NCBI RefSeq assembly: GCF_003990045.1
Contig: NZ_RZGZ01000002.1
Coordinates: 806,001-870,000 of the forward strand
From: Labedella endophytica
Lineage (GTDB): Bacteria; Actinomycetota; Actinomycetes; Actinomycetales; Microbacteriaceae
Direction: 5' to 3'
Length of the DNA: 64,000 nucleotides
Below the pieces are notes generated by a model. The model searched no databases and was not told the DNA's origin. It saw nothing but the letters and a program-made list of their open reading frames with translations. Made by a program: the position numbers and the translations under genes. Position 1 is the stretch's first letter. Each line of letters starts with the position of its first letter. Of this stretch, positions 16,707 through 25,822 are shown piece after piece.

Positions 16707-19700
16707 CACGACCGGGTGTCCGGGTGGAGGTCCCGCCAGGCGTAGACGTCCGTGACGAGCGTGTGCGCCCTGGCATGGAACGAGTGCTCCGCGCGAATGC
16801 GCTGCGATGCCTCGACGAGGACCGATTCGGGCACGAGGCTCTCCGCGTGGGCGAGGGCCTCTCGGGTCTCGTCCACGGTGTCCGCGGTGAGCACGGCGGC
16901 TCCGAAGACCTCGTCGATGCCGTCCACTCGATCGGACAGCATGCGAGCACCGGCCGCGACGCCGTCGAACAGCCGGTTCGAGAGGAAGCCCCATTCGGCC
17001 ATGTCGCCGTGGTGGTCGTTGAGGACGACACGGGCCGACCGGTACATCGCGGGTGCGTCGGCGCGATCGAGGGTGGTCCCGGCGATGAGGTCGTCGTCGA
17101 GGAAATCCTCCCAACCGTGACCGAAGACGGAGGGTCGGAAGCCCGCCTCGATCGTGTTCTTGACGATCGGACGGAAGATCTTCCGCGGCGTCCCGACGAA
17201 GAGCACGTCCGTCCCGGTGCCGGGCTCCGCCGTCCCGGGGTGGAACCGATCGGGGTCGGTGGCCTGGAGCAGCGGCCGGACCTCGTGGCCGTGCGCCTCC
17301 GTCGCGTGCTGCGCCCACCGCAGACTCGCACCGTAGACCAGGTCGTTGGAGGAGAACTCGCGATGGCGGACGCGCGTGGGATGGCTGATGACCCAGAGGA
17401 CGTTCGTCGCGCCATCCTGCCGGGGTACGGTCGCGAGGCCGCGGATCGTGAGCACCACATCGTCGAAGCCGGCCGTCGACCTCGTGTGGGCGCCGAGCCG
17501 GTCGACGACGACCTCCTGGCCGAGGGCGCGGAGGGCCGACGCGATGTCGTCGGCGAAGAACGTGTCGCCCCAGACGTCCCCGCGGGGCTCGGCCGGCGAC
17601 GCGATCTTGATCGCCCAACGGAGTCGCCGACGTCCGGCGAACTCGCCCGCTTCGATCGTGCCGCCGATGCGCTCGTAGACCGGCCGCACGAGCTCGGGGA
17701 CCGGGTCGTCGGCGAGTTCCTCCGCCTCGACGCCCGTCATGCGGAAGCCGGCGCTCTCGAAGCGGTCGGCGATCTCGTCGGGGACCGCGTCGGCCCAGCG
17801 ATCGAGGAATCGCTGGGCGTTGGCGTTGGCCCGACCGGCGAGCCACCGTCGGTTCTCGCCGCGGAAGCCGACGAGGGACGAGGGCACGACGACGGACGCC
17901 GGGCGACCGTCGGTGCGCGCGCGGAGACAGAGGTCGACGTCGTCGAAGGCGCCCTGGAACGTGGGATCGTACCCGCCGAGAGCGACGAAGCGATCCGCGC
18001 GGACGAGGATCGCGCCCGCTCCGACGGCATGGAAGCGCGCGGGCAGGACGCCCGCGAGGTCCTCTCTCGGGTGATCGGCCAGGAAGGGCACGGGCAGCAT
18101 GCGACCGCCGCCGAAGACCGTCCCGGCGTGGTGCACGGAATCACCCGGCGCGAGCAGGAGCGGCTGGGCCGCGAAGACCTCGGGATCATCGACGGCCTCG
18201 ACGAGCGGCGCGAGCCACCCGGGCCGCGGCGTGGCCGTCCGTTCGAGGAAGACGACGTATTCCCCCGTCGACGCGGCGAACCCGATGTTGTTCGCGAGCG
18301 ACGCCCGGAGCGGGGCCGGCCGGGAGAGGACCGTCACGCGTTCGTCCCGCGCGAACCGCAGGGACATCGTCGCGGCCACCTCACGCCTCGACCCGCTGTC
18401 GATGACGATCACCTCGACGTCGTGCTCTCCGGCCGTCGCGAGCACCGCGTCGACGGCGTCGAGCGGGGCCTCCCACTGACCGGTCGTCGGCACCACGATC
18501 GAGACCCGGCCGCGCACGCGGCTCGAGGCCCCTGCCGACACGGTGTCCCAATCGATGAGGTTCTTCCCGAGCACGACATCGCGCCAGTGCGGCGACTCGC
18601 TCGTCGTGATGCGGTCGAGTGCGTCATCGCGGTGGTCGTATCGCACGCCGATGAACGGCAGGTAGGTCACCCGGTCCGTGGCGGCGAACAGGCGGAGGAA
18701 GAGGTCGTAATCGACCCAACGACGCAGTCCCTCGTCGAAACCCCCGACGGTCTCGACCAGGTCGGCCTTCACGACGAGCGTGTTCATGTCGATGAAGCTG
18801 TTGCCGCTGATGAGCTGCTCGCGCGTACCGGACATGCCGAGGTAGCCGTGCTTCCGCCCCCCGCGGTCGAGCTCGACAGCGGCGTAGGCCAGGTCGGCTC
18901 GGCCGGAACCCACCTCCGAATACGAGACCGACAGGAAGTGCGGGGTCCAGACGTTGTCCGAGTCGAGGAAGGCGAGAACGTCGGCGTGCGCCTCGGCGAC
19001 GCCGAGGTTGCGCGCGGCGGAGACGCCGCGGTGCTCCCCTCTCACGAGGCGCACACGAGGGTCGTTCGCAGCGATCGCCTCCACGACGCTCCGCGTCGAG
19101 TCCGTGGACCCGTCGTCGACGACGATGAGCTCCCACGCGGAGAAGTCCTGTGCGACGACGGACTCGATCGCCCGCGCGACGATGCCCTCGCGATTGTAGA
19201 CGGGCATGACGATCGAGACGAGCGTCTCGCCCGTCCCCGGCCGCGCCGAGGCACTCGCCAGGCGATCGGTGATGAAGCGCTGCTCGGCTCGCCGGTTCCA
19301 CGTGGTGGAGACGCGCGACCCGACCAGCCCGGCCGCCGCCGTGTGACGCTCAGCGAGCTCGGTCGCGAGCCGCATCCCCTCGCCCCGCGTCATCGGGCCG
19401 GCCGTCCCCTCCGGCAGGGGCAGCTCGGTGGACGACGTCGAGGAGCGCAGGAATCCCGCGACGCGATCCGCGAGGTGCCGCGGATCGGCATCCGGGGTCA
19501 CAGCGGTGAGATCGAGCAGCGGACCCACAGAGATCACCGGGGATTTGGGGTCGAGCAGGACGGTGAGCCAGTCGCGGCCCTTCGACCCTCGGGAGATCCA
19601 CTGCGGTTCGATGAGCGGGTGGGGGGCGATCTCGTTGCCCTGGGAGAGGAGGACGTCGATCGCCTGGCCGATGGAGCGGAGGCTTCGGCCGGTCTCGGCG

Positions 19701-19849
19701 CCGATGAACCCGGGGTCGATGAGACCCAGCCGACCGATCTCCCGGAGCTTCAGCCGACGGCGCTCCCGGCGCAGCGGAGAGATGACGGCCCGGTCGATCA
19801 CCGGGAGCCGGCGGAGGGCGGCGCGGGCGACGGCTCGGACAGCGACCAT
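16706..19849 (-). CDS. Three-domain glycosyltransferase (GT2-GT2-GT-B)
   Basis: 1047-residue soluble enzyme with three transferase-like modules after a 200-residue N-terminal region. GT2 module A spans about 207-430 (SIVMPVYNREG; FLDSDN metal motif at 295-298; GGFDEGLRRWVDYDLFLR). GT2 module B spans about 447-700 (SIVVPTTGQWEAP; the metal motif is degenerate, FLERTATPRPGW; GAFDDVDLCLRAR). Residues 743-1047 form a GT-B-like module (Glycos_transf_1_2/CgeB type; GHGWEDFL; NRLFDGVAAGARMLSDRVDGIDEVF). It could add two or three different sugars, building part of the repeat unit. It starts the unit with the acyltransferase and ugd genes. Confidence 0.85.
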   Translation of the reverse strand: MVAVRAVARAALRRLPVIDRAVISPLRRERRRLKLREIGRLGLIDPGFIGAETGRSLRSIGQAIDVLLSQGNEIAPHPLIEPQWISRGSKGRDWLTVLLDPKSPVISVGPLLDLTAVTPDADPRHLADRVAGFLRSSTSSTELPLPEGTAGPMTRGEGMRLATELAERHTAAAGLVGSRVSTTWNRRAEQRFITDRLASASARPGTGETLVSIVMPVYNREGIVARAIESVVAQDFSAWELIVVDDGSTDSTRSVVEAIAANDPRVRLVRGEHRGVSAARNLGVAEAHADVLAFLDSDNVWTPHFLSVSYSEVGSGRADLAYAAVELDRGGRKHGYLGMSGTREQLISGNSFIDMNTLVVKADLVETVGGFDEGLRRWVDYDLFLRLFAATDRVTYLPFIGVRYDHRDDALDRITTSESPHWRDVVLGKNLIDWDTVSAGASSRVRGRVSIVVPTTGQWEAPLDAVDAVLATAGEHDVEVIVIDSGSRREVAATMSLRFARDERVTVLSRPAPLRASLANNIGFAASTGEYVVFLERTATPRPGWLAPLVEAVDDPEVFAAQPLLLAPGDSVHHAGTVFGGGRMLPVPFLADHPREDLAGVLPARFHAVGAGAILVRADRFVALGGYDPTFQGAFDDVDLCLRARTDGRPASVVVPSSLVGFRGENRRWLAGRANANAQRFLDRWADAVPDEIADRFESAGFRMTGVEAEELADDPVPELVRPVYERIGGTIEAGEFAGRRRLRWAIKIASPAEPRGDVWGDTFFADDIASALRALGQEVVVDRLGAHTRSTAGFDDVVLTIRGLATVPRQDGATNVLWVISHPTRVRHREFSSNDLVYGASLRWAQHATEAHGHEVRPLLQATDPDRFHPGTAEPGTGTDVLFVGTPRKIFRPIVKNTIEAGFRPSVFGHGWEDFLDDDLIAGTTLDRADAPAMYRSARVVLNDHHGDMAEWGFLSNRLFDGVAAGARMLSDRVDGIDEVFGAAVLTADTVDETREALAHAESLVPESVLVEASQRIRAEHSFHARAHTLVTDVYAWRDLHPDTRS

Positions 19850-19908
19850 AGACGGATGACCTCTTCGTTTCGGGAGGGGCTACCTCGGCGACGACGACGC
19901 CCGCCGAC

Positions 19909-19929
19909 GTCACAGAGTAACAAAAGTAT
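19909..19929 (+). promoter_or_regulatory. Direct-repeat motif upstream of the WsaF-like gene
   Basis: GTCAC at 19909, GTAAC at 19917 and GTAT at 19926 form a phased series with spacing 8 and 9. The core GTAACAAAAGTAT is almost the same as the reverse complement of 32559-32571 before the CAP-protein gene. It lies in the divergent gap between two glycosyltransferase genes. It may be a response-regulator site; spacing and sequence recall MtrA-type boxes, but that is a guess. Confidence 0.35.
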
Positions 19930-19971
19930 GATGAGCGCAGCCCGACCGTCGTTCCACCCGAAAGGCCGCCC

Positions 19972-21291
19972 ATGTCTCCTCGTCCCCTCCAGATCGTCTC
20001 GGACATGGCGAAGCTGAACATCTCGTACCTGCGCTCGGCGGACTTCCGCGCACGCGTCCTCAAGATCCACGGAAAGGCCGCGACGACCCACCCGACCGAC
20101 GACCTCAGTCGGAGCGAACTCGACCTCGCCCCCCGCGAGGCCCGCGTCTTCGCCGGTCTGAACGACTCGACCCTCGGGCTCAGCACCTTCACTCCGTCCG
20201 CCGCCACGCCGACGCACATCAACCTCGTCCTGCCCGAGTTCCGCACGACTGCCGTGTTCGCGGGCGTCACGACGGCGCTCCAGGCCGCAGCCGGTCTGGG
20301 ACGGCGACTCGGCCTGCCCGTGCGCGTCATCACGTTGGCGCGCAACCAGGAGAGGCCCGACATCGAGTCGGGTCGGCGCTTCCTCCGGGAGACGTTCGAT
20401 CTCGACGCCGAGGTCCTCCTCCGACAGGACATCCCAGCCGCGCGGTTCAGCCCGGACGACCGCTGGATCGCGACGCACTGGACCACCGCGCACGCACTCG
20501 ACGTCGCGGCCCACGCCGGCCTCGTCGACGCCGCCTCCGTGGTCTATCTCGTCCAGGACTACGAGCCCGGTTTCACCCCGTGGTCCACGTCGTACACGAC
20601 GGCGAGGTCCACGTACCACGCCGGTTTCATCCCCCTTGTGAACTCGCGGCCGCTGCTGCAGCACCTCGAGACGGTCGAGGAGCTCGGGGTCGACGAGCGG
20701 CACGTCTTCGCTCCGGCGCTCGACGTGCCACAGCTCGAACGGATCGCGGGCCTGCGCTCGTCGGCCGGTCGGACCACCGTGCTCTTCTACGGCCGGCCGT
20801 CGAAGCCGCGCAACCTCTTCTACCTCGGTGTGGCCGCGATGCGCCAGGCCGTCCGCGTGCTGGGGGACGAGGCGGCGCACATCGACTTCGTCTCCGCCGG
20901 AGAGGACCACCCGTCGATCGACCTCGGGTCGGGCCGGACGCTCGCGCCGCTCGGACGCATGGCCTGGGACGACTACTTCGCATTCCTCCCCACGGCGAAC
21001 GTCGTCCTCTCCCTTCAGATGAGCCCGCACCCGAGCCACCCCCCGCTCGAGTCCGCGATCTCGGGAGCGCACGTGGTCACCAACGACTTCTTCGGAACGC
21101 GCACGGGACTCCACGAGCGCATCACCGCGGTGCCCGAGTCCCCCGACGCCCTCGGCGACGCGCTCGCCGCTTCGATCCGGCGTGCCCGAACCGACGGGCC
21201 AGGGGCTTTCGAACCCCTCGCGGTCTCGCGCATCGGGGGTCCCCTCGATGCATCCCTCGACGCGATCGTCCCCGCGCTCACACGCAGCTAG
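19972..21291 (+). CDS. WsaF-like glycosyltransferase (GT-B, probable rhamnosyltransferase)
   Basis: 439-residue GT-B enzyme. The N-terminal domain (about 75-225) has INLVLPEFRTTAVFAGV and VYLVQDYEPGFTPWS, the latter close to the signature of WsaF-type rhamnosyltransferases. The C-terminal domain (about 260-420) has TTVLFYGRPSKPRNLFYLG and LQMSPHPSHPPLE for nucleotide-sugar binding. Start: GAAAGG 6 bases before the ATG. It stands alone, divergent from the three-domain transferase and followed by a strong terminator. With four rml genes nearby, dTDP-L-rhamnose is the likely donor; this is inference. Confidence 0.8.
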   Translation: MSPRPLQIVSDMAKLNISYLRSADFRARVLKIHGKAATTHPTDDLSRSELDLAPREARVFAGLNDSTLGLSTFTPSAATPTHINLVLPEFRTTAVFAGVTTALQAAAGLGRRLGLPVRVITLARNQERPDIESGRRFLRETFDLDAEVLLRQDIPAARFSPDDRWIATHWTTAHALDVAAHAGLVDAASVVYLVQDYEPGFTPWSTSYTTARSTYHAGFIPLVNSRPLLQHLETVEELGVDERHVFAPALDVPQLERIAGLRSSAGRTTVLFYGRPSKPRNLFYLGVAAMRQAVRVLGDEAAHIDFVSAGEDHPSIDLGSGRTLAPLGRMAWDDYFAFLPTANVVLSLQMSPHPSHPPLESAISGAHVVTNDFFGTRTGLHERITAVPESPDALGDALAASIRRARTDGPGAFEPLAVSRIGGPLDASLDAIVPALTRS

Positions 21292-21328
21292 AGCTCACCC
21301 GTCGCCGTGGGGACGCTCCCCGACGTAC

Positions 21329-21366
21329 GACGGCCGGTCGGGACGAACTCGACCCGACCGGCCGTC
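21329..21366. terminator. Hairpin terminator after the WsaF-like gene
   Basis: Perfect 14-bp arms 21329-21342 and 21353-21366 (GACGGCCGGTCGGG and its complement) around a 10-base loop, between convergent genes. Confidence 0.8.
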
Positions 21367-21397
21367 CACCTCCCGGACGTCGTCCGGCGAGGGGTGA

Positions 21398-24079
21398 TCA
21401 GCGCACCGTCACCGTCTTGCAGGTGAGCAGGTCGTTCTTGCCCGATCCGACGTTGATCCCGTATGCGCAGATCTCGTGCACGCCCTTCGAGAGCGGGAGC
21501 GACGCCGTGAACCCATGCGCGCCGCCCCACTTCGGATAGGCGGCGGCGATGTCCGGACGTGTGACGTTCGCGACGGTCGTCGTCGTCATCCTGCCGTCGA
21601 CGTAGAGGTGCACGGTGATCGGCGATGCCGTGTCGTAGTCGATCGCCCACCCGGAGACGGTCGCGCCATTCGCGGTCGGCGTGACGGAATCGAGCCGACC
21701 GTCCGGGGACCCTCCACGCACGACGACCTGCTTGCAGACACCGATCATGCCGTTCTTGCCGCCGCCGACGTTGATGCCGTAGGCGCAGACCGTGTGCGTT
21801 CCGGCGGAGGCCTGAACGCGTGCGGTGTAGCCGTGGGCGGCGCCGTAGGCCGGATAGGCGGAGGCGATGTCGGTGCGGGACCGATCGGCCTTCGTCGTCG
21901 CGACGTGCTTTCCGTCGACGTAGACGTGCACGGAGATGGGAGACGCCGAGTCCGGGTCGAGCGCCCAACCCGTCACATCGAACCCGCCGGGAGCCGCCGT
22001 CACGGTGTCGATGCGTCCGACGGGATGCGGCCCGAACGTCTCACACCGCGTCGCGTCGGTCCCGGCGCCCACGTTCACGGCCGTGAGGCAGAAGTCGGCG
22101 GTCGCCGCGCCGAGCGGCACGAAGATGCTGAAGCCCTGATCGGCCCCGTAGAGCGGCCACGCGGCCGCACGGTCGGGTCGCGAACGATTCGCGACCGTCG
22201 ACGCGAGCTGCTTGCCCGAGGAGGTGACGGCCTTGACCGTGACCGGAGAGGTCGAGTCCGGGTCCATCGCGTATCCCGTGTAGGTGTAGCCCGTCGCCGA
22301 GCGCACGGTCGACTCGACCACGAACTGCGGCGGTCCGGTCGGCGCGTCGACAGACCGGCAGCTCAGGGTGGACGTCGTGCCGGCTCCCACGTTCACCGCC
22401 CGGAGGCAGACCTCCTGCGCGCCCGCACCGAGCGCGCCGGAGAGGACGTAACCGTGCTTCGATCCGTATCCCGGATAGGCGCGCCCGACGTCGGGGCGGT
22501 CCCCGTTCGCCGTCGCCCTCGCGACGACGGCCCCGTCCACGACGAGCTCCACGGTCACCCCGGCGGTCGTCTGACGATCGATGGCCCACCCCGACACCCG
22601 AACCGTCGACGGACCGACGTCGACGGCGTCGACGGAGCCGATCGGGTCGTTCCCGAAGACGCGGAGGGAACGGCACCCGAGAGAGGTGTTCGACCCGATG
22701 CCCACGTTGAGCACGGTGAGACAGACATCCCCGGTCGTTCCCGCCGGAAGGGCGATGACTCCTTCGAAGCCGCGCTTCGTCCCGTGGCTCGGGTACCCCG
22801 TGTTCGCCGACGACGCCGCGCCGGCCTTCACGGTACCGACGCGCGTGCCGCGATACGTCACGGCGATCTGAGCAGGGTCGAGGGTGTCGGGGTCGAGGGC
22901 CCAGCCCGTGAGCTTCACGCCGCCGGGCTCCAGGTTCGCGGCCATGATGGCGCCGGACGGCGATCCCGAGATGGGACTGACGGTACGGCACTCGAGGAGG
23001 GCGTTCTTGCCGCCTCCCACGCTGATTCCGTAGACACACACCTCGGTGGAGCCGGGAGCAAGCCCCAGGAACAGATCGAACCCGTGCGCGTTCCCGTACC
23101 CGGGGAATGCCGCGCCGATGTCGGGCCTCGAGATGTTCGCCGTCGCCGGACGGAAGTAGCGACCGTTCACGTAGACGTGGACGTCGATCGACTCCGCGCT
23201 GTCACGGTCGAGCGCCCAGCCCGTGATCCGGACGACACCGGGCGCGACGATCGTCGAGTTGATGCGCCCCTCTGGAGAGGCGGCGGTCGTGGCCCCGAAC
23301 CAGTCGCTGAACTTCACGAAGAAGTTGCGGTTACCGTACGAGGAGCACGAGTTGCCCGTGCCGTACGGGTTCGCGAGGGCCGCCGCGTTCGGCCGGTAGG
23401 GGGTGTAGTTGTAGAGGCTCGCGGTGGCCTGGTTCCGGATGTAGACCGTCGACGATCCGCACGAGGCGTTCGGGTGCCACTGGATGGTGTTGTTCTGACC
23501 GGCGCGGTAGCGGAAGGATGACGGGGAGGTCGCGTAGACCTTGAACTGGTAGGCCGCCATGTAGACCTGGTTGAAGAAGCCGTAGTAGCGGGTGTCGCAC
23601 GGCGCGGTGTCCGGGCACGCGTACCCCATAGCGATGCGGTACCGGCTCGAGGACGGCGCCGTCGAGGTGACGAGCCCCTGCTCCTTCTCGAGCATGACGA
23701 GCAGGACCTGCGGATTGATGCCGCACGATACGGCGACGTTCTTGATGATGTTCGCGACGTTCTCGGTGCTCTTGCCCGTGTAGCCGTTGCAGCGACCCGC
23801 TACGGGATCGCGATCCGTCGTCGCCATCCGGTAGTCCTTGAGGCAGTTCGACCGGCAACTCGCGCCCTTGGCCTGCAGGAACTGCTGGACCTGGTTGTTC
23901 GTCATCGACCCCGAGTCGGTGAAGCGCTCGTCGCTGATGATGTACCCGGGATCGAACCCGTCGGTCACGAGAGCCTCGGCCGACGTCGTCGAGGTCGCGA
24001 CGGATGCGAGAGGGACGAACAGGGCGAGCACCAGGGCCCACACGATGAGAGACGCAGTGCGTCGCGATCTATGGTGCAT
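21398..24079 (-). CDS. Secreted protein: hydrolase-like N-domain plus six ~100-aa repeats
   Basis: 893-residue exported protein. The signal peptide covers residues 1-36 (ends TTSAEA). Residues 40-265 form a cysteine-containing domain with MTNNQVQQFLQAKG and INPQVLLVMLEKEQGL, the latter resembling the Glu-bearing segment of lysozyme/transglycosylase-like proteins; such actinobacterial proteins are often labelled hemagglutinin-like. Six repeats follow at about 268-367, 373-473, 478-577, 581-683, 685-787 and 791-893. Each has TGWALDPD, a YPxYGxxHGF motif and a pair of cysteines near the end (VCAYGIN, then C-x-x-V). GAGGAG precedes the ATG. It lies 67 bases behind the ABC exporter genes and is probably co-transcribed. 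Glycan binding by the repeats is inference. Confidence 0.8.
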   Translation of the reverse strand: MHHRSRRTASLIVWALVLALFVPLASVATSTTSAEALVTDGFDPGYIISDERFTDSGSMTNNQVQQFLQAKGASCRSNCLKDYRMATTDRDPVAGRCNGYTGKSTENVANIIKNVAVSCGINPQVLLVMLEKEQGLVTSTAPSSSRYRIAMGYACPDTAPCDTRYYGFFNQVYMAAYQFKVYATSPSSFRYRAGQNNTIQWHPNASCGSSTVYIRNQATASLYNYTPYRPNAAALANPYGTGNSCSSYGNRNFFVKFSDWFGATTAASPEGRINSTIVAPGVVRITGWALDRDSAESIDVHVYVNGRYFRPATANISRPDIGAAFPGYGNAHGFDLFLGLAPGSTEVCVYGISVGGGKNALLECRTVSPISGSPSGAIMAANLEPGGVKLTGWALDPDTLDPAQIAVTYRGTRVGTVKAGAASSANTGYPSHGTKRGFEGVIALPAGTTGDVCLTVLNVGIGSNTSLGCRSLRVFGNDPIGSVDAVDVGPSTVRVSGWAIDRQTTAGVTVELVVDGAVVARATANGDRPDVGRAYPGYGSKHGYVLSGALGAGAQEVCLRAVNVGAGTTSTLSCRSVDAPTGPPQFVVESTVRSATGYTYTGYAMDPDSTSPVTVKAVTSSGKQLASTVANRSRPDRAAAWPLYGADQGFSIFVPLGAATADFCLTAVNVGAGTDATRCETFGPHPVGRIDTVTAAPGGFDVTGWALDPDSASPISVHVYVDGKHVATTKADRSRTDIASAYPAYGAAHGYTARVQASAGTHTVCAYGINVGGGKNGMIGVCKQVVVRGGSPDGRLDSVTPTANGATVSGWAIDYDTASPITVHLYVDGRMTTTTVANVTRPDIAAAYPKWGGAHGFTASLPLSKGVHEICAYGINVGSGKNDLLTCKTVTVR
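21401..23278 (-). repeat. Six tandem ~300-bp coding repeats in the secreted protein
   Basis: The region encodes six diverged units of about 100 residues. All keep a Gly-Trp/Tyr-Ala core, an Arg-Pro-Asp or similar turn, Tyr-Gly-x-x-His-Gly, and two conserved cysteines. Units 1, 5 and 6 are closest to each other (VHVYVDG, AYGINVGGGKN); units 2-4 are more diverged. Confidence 0.8.
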
Positions 24080-24146
24080 GGTTCTCCTCGGCCGCTGCGG
24101 CCGATTGCGATCCGGCCCTAGGTCGCCGCGGCGCAGAACCCCGCGA

Positions 24147-24890
24147 TCATCGATCTCCCTTATCGATATCTGCAGTGTAAGCCTTGATCACGCTCTGGGC
24201 ATCGCCGACCTGGACCAGCGAACCGTTGTCGAGCCACGCCGCGTGGTCGCACATGTCGCGGATGTTGCCCATCGAGTGGGTCACGAGGATGACCGTTTTG
24301 CCCGCCTTGCGGAACTCGACGAACTTCTCCTTGCACTTGGCCTGGAAGGCCGCATCACCGACCGCGAGGATCTCGTCGACCACGAGCACATCGGGGTCCA
24401 CATTGATGGCGACACTGAACCCGAGCCGCACGTACATGCCGGAGGAGTAGTTCTTGACGGGCTGATCGATGAACTTCCGAACACCGGAGAAGTCGACGAT
24501 CTCGTCGAACTTCTTGGCCACATCCTTGCGGCTCATCCCGAGGATCGAGCCGTTCAGGTAGACGTTCTCCCGACCGGACAGTTCTGGGTGGAAACCGCTG
24601 CCGACCTCGAGGAGCGAGGCGACCTTCCCGCGGGACGTGATGGACCCCGAATTGGGGTAGAGAATCTTCGCGAGGCACTTGAGCAGGGTCGACTTGCCCG
24701 AGCCGTTCCGACCCACGAGGCCGAAGGTCGATCCCTCCGGCACCTCGAAGGAGACGTCGTTGAGAGCCCAGAAGTCCTCGTGCACGGAACGACGTCCGCG
24801 CATCAGGGCCGTCTTGAGGGAGTCGTTCTTCTCCTTGTAGAGGCGGAACTTCTTCGACACGTCGTCGACGACGACAGCTGCTTGGGTCAT
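24147..24890 (-). CDS. ABC exporter ATP-binding protein (Wzt/TagH type)
   Basis: 247-residue ATPase that drives export of a lipid-linked polysaccharide or teichoic-acid-like polymer. Walker A is GRNGSGKST. The signature is SSGMYVRLGFSVAI, Walker B VLVVDEILAVGD, and the switch His is in ILVTHSMGNI. The ABC domain fills almost the whole protein: the C-terminal carbohydrate-binding domain of long Wzt proteins is absent, so the enzyme should resemble TagH/short-Wzt systems that do not need a chain-end tag. It overlaps the permease gene by 4 bases (ATGA). Confidence 0.93.
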   Translation of the reverse strand: MTQAAVVVDDVSKKFRLYKEKNDSLKTALMRGRRSVHEDFWALNDVSFEVPEGSTFGLVGRNGSGKSTLLKCLAKILYPNSGSITSRGKVASLLEVGSGFHPELSGRENVYLNGSILGMSRKDVAKKFDEIVDFSGVRKFIDQPVKNYSSGMYVRLGFSVAINVDPDVLVVDEILAVGDAAFQAKCKEKFVEFRKAGKTVILVTHSMGNIRDMCDHAAWLDNGSLVQVGDAQSVIKAYTADIDKGDR

Positions 24891-25705
24891 AGCAATTCGG
24901 CCAATCTCTTCTCACTCCGCTTGAACACGAGGAAACCAAGGGTGAACATGACGACTGTCCAGGCGATGCACACGAGGGAGTCGCTGAGGTCGGGCCACCG
25001 GTTGTCGTAGAGGAGTTCGCGGAAGACGGAGACGAAGCGCTCCATCGGGTTGAGCCTGTAGACGTCGAGGATCCACTGGCCGTGGGTGGCGGCCTGATTC
25101 TCGACGAGGCTGAGGGGGTAGATGATCGGGGTGAGGTACATCCACATCTGGAGTGCGATGGTCGTGAAGTGCTGGAGATCGCGGAAGTACACGTTGCCGA
25201 TCGCGAGCAGCATGCCGAGTCCGAGCGCGAAGAACGTCAACATCAGCATGAAGAAGAGCGCGACGGGAACCCAGATGAGCGGCATACCGCCGAACACGGT
25301 GAGGGCGATGGTGAGCACGGCCATCTCGATCGCCCAGGTGTAGCCGACCGACCCCGCGACGGAGAACGGCAGGTGCATCCGGGGGAAGTAGACCTTCTTG
25401 ATGAGGCCGGCGCTGCCGATCACGGACGTCATGGCGCCGGTGACGACGCGGGTGAAGAACATCCAGGGGAGGAGCCCGGTCATGAGCCACAGGGCGTAGA
25501 TGTCGAGGCCACTCGGATCGCCGACGGACGGCCTGGCCCGGAAGATGAACGAGAACACGAGGGTGTACACGAGCATGGTCGCGAGAGGATTGATGAGCGA
25601 CCACAGCTGCCCGAGAACCGTGCGACGGTACTTCCCCTTCACGTCGCGCATTGTGAGGTTGTAGAAGAGCTCGCGACTGGCGAAGAGCTCTGAGAGGTAG
25701 GTCAT
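24887..25705 (-). CDS. ABC-2 type exporter permease (Wzm/TagG type)
   Basis: 272-residue membrane subunit with six membrane segments, paired with the ATPase encoded just downstream. The N-terminal amphipathic segment RELFYNLTMRDVKGKYRRTVLGQLWSLINP is typical of the TagG/Wzm family. Further signs are RVVTGAMTSVIGSAGLIKKVYFPR and the last segment VCIAWTVVMFTLGFLVFKR. TACCCT lies 14 bases before the ATG, so the leader is short. It transports the undecaprenyl- or decaprenyl-linked glycan made by the surrounding transferases to the outer face of the membrane. Confidence 0.93.
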   Translation of the reverse strand: MTYLSELFASRELFYNLTMRDVKGKYRRTVLGQLWSLINPLATMLVYTLVFSFIFRARPSVGDPSGLDIYALWLMTGLLPWMFFTRVVTGAMTSVIGSAGLIKKVYFPRMHLPFSVAGSVGYTWAIEMAVLTIALTVFGGMPLIWVPVALFFMLMLTFFALGLGMLLAIGNVYFRDLQHFTTIALQMWMYLTPIIYPLSLVENQAATHGQWILDVYRLNPMERFVSVFRELLYDNRWPDLSDSLVCIAWTVVMFTLGFLVFKRSEKRLAELL

Positions 25706-25754
25706 CCGGTGCTTTCGGGAGGGTACGCGGAGGAGGTTTCCTCCGCATCTCGAC

Positions 25755-25760
25755 TAGAAT
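25755..25760 (+). promoter_or_regulatory. -10 element TAGAAT of the glycosyltransferase run
   Basis: TAGAAT in the divergent gap between the exporter and the next glycosyltransferase. The leader to the GTG at 25823 would be about 55 bases and contains AGGAGG. Confidence 0.45.
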
Positions 25761-25822
25761 CTAAACATTTGTGCGGGCAATCCGCCGAATCAGACGAGGT
25801 GGGTCGCAGGAGGATGCAGAGC

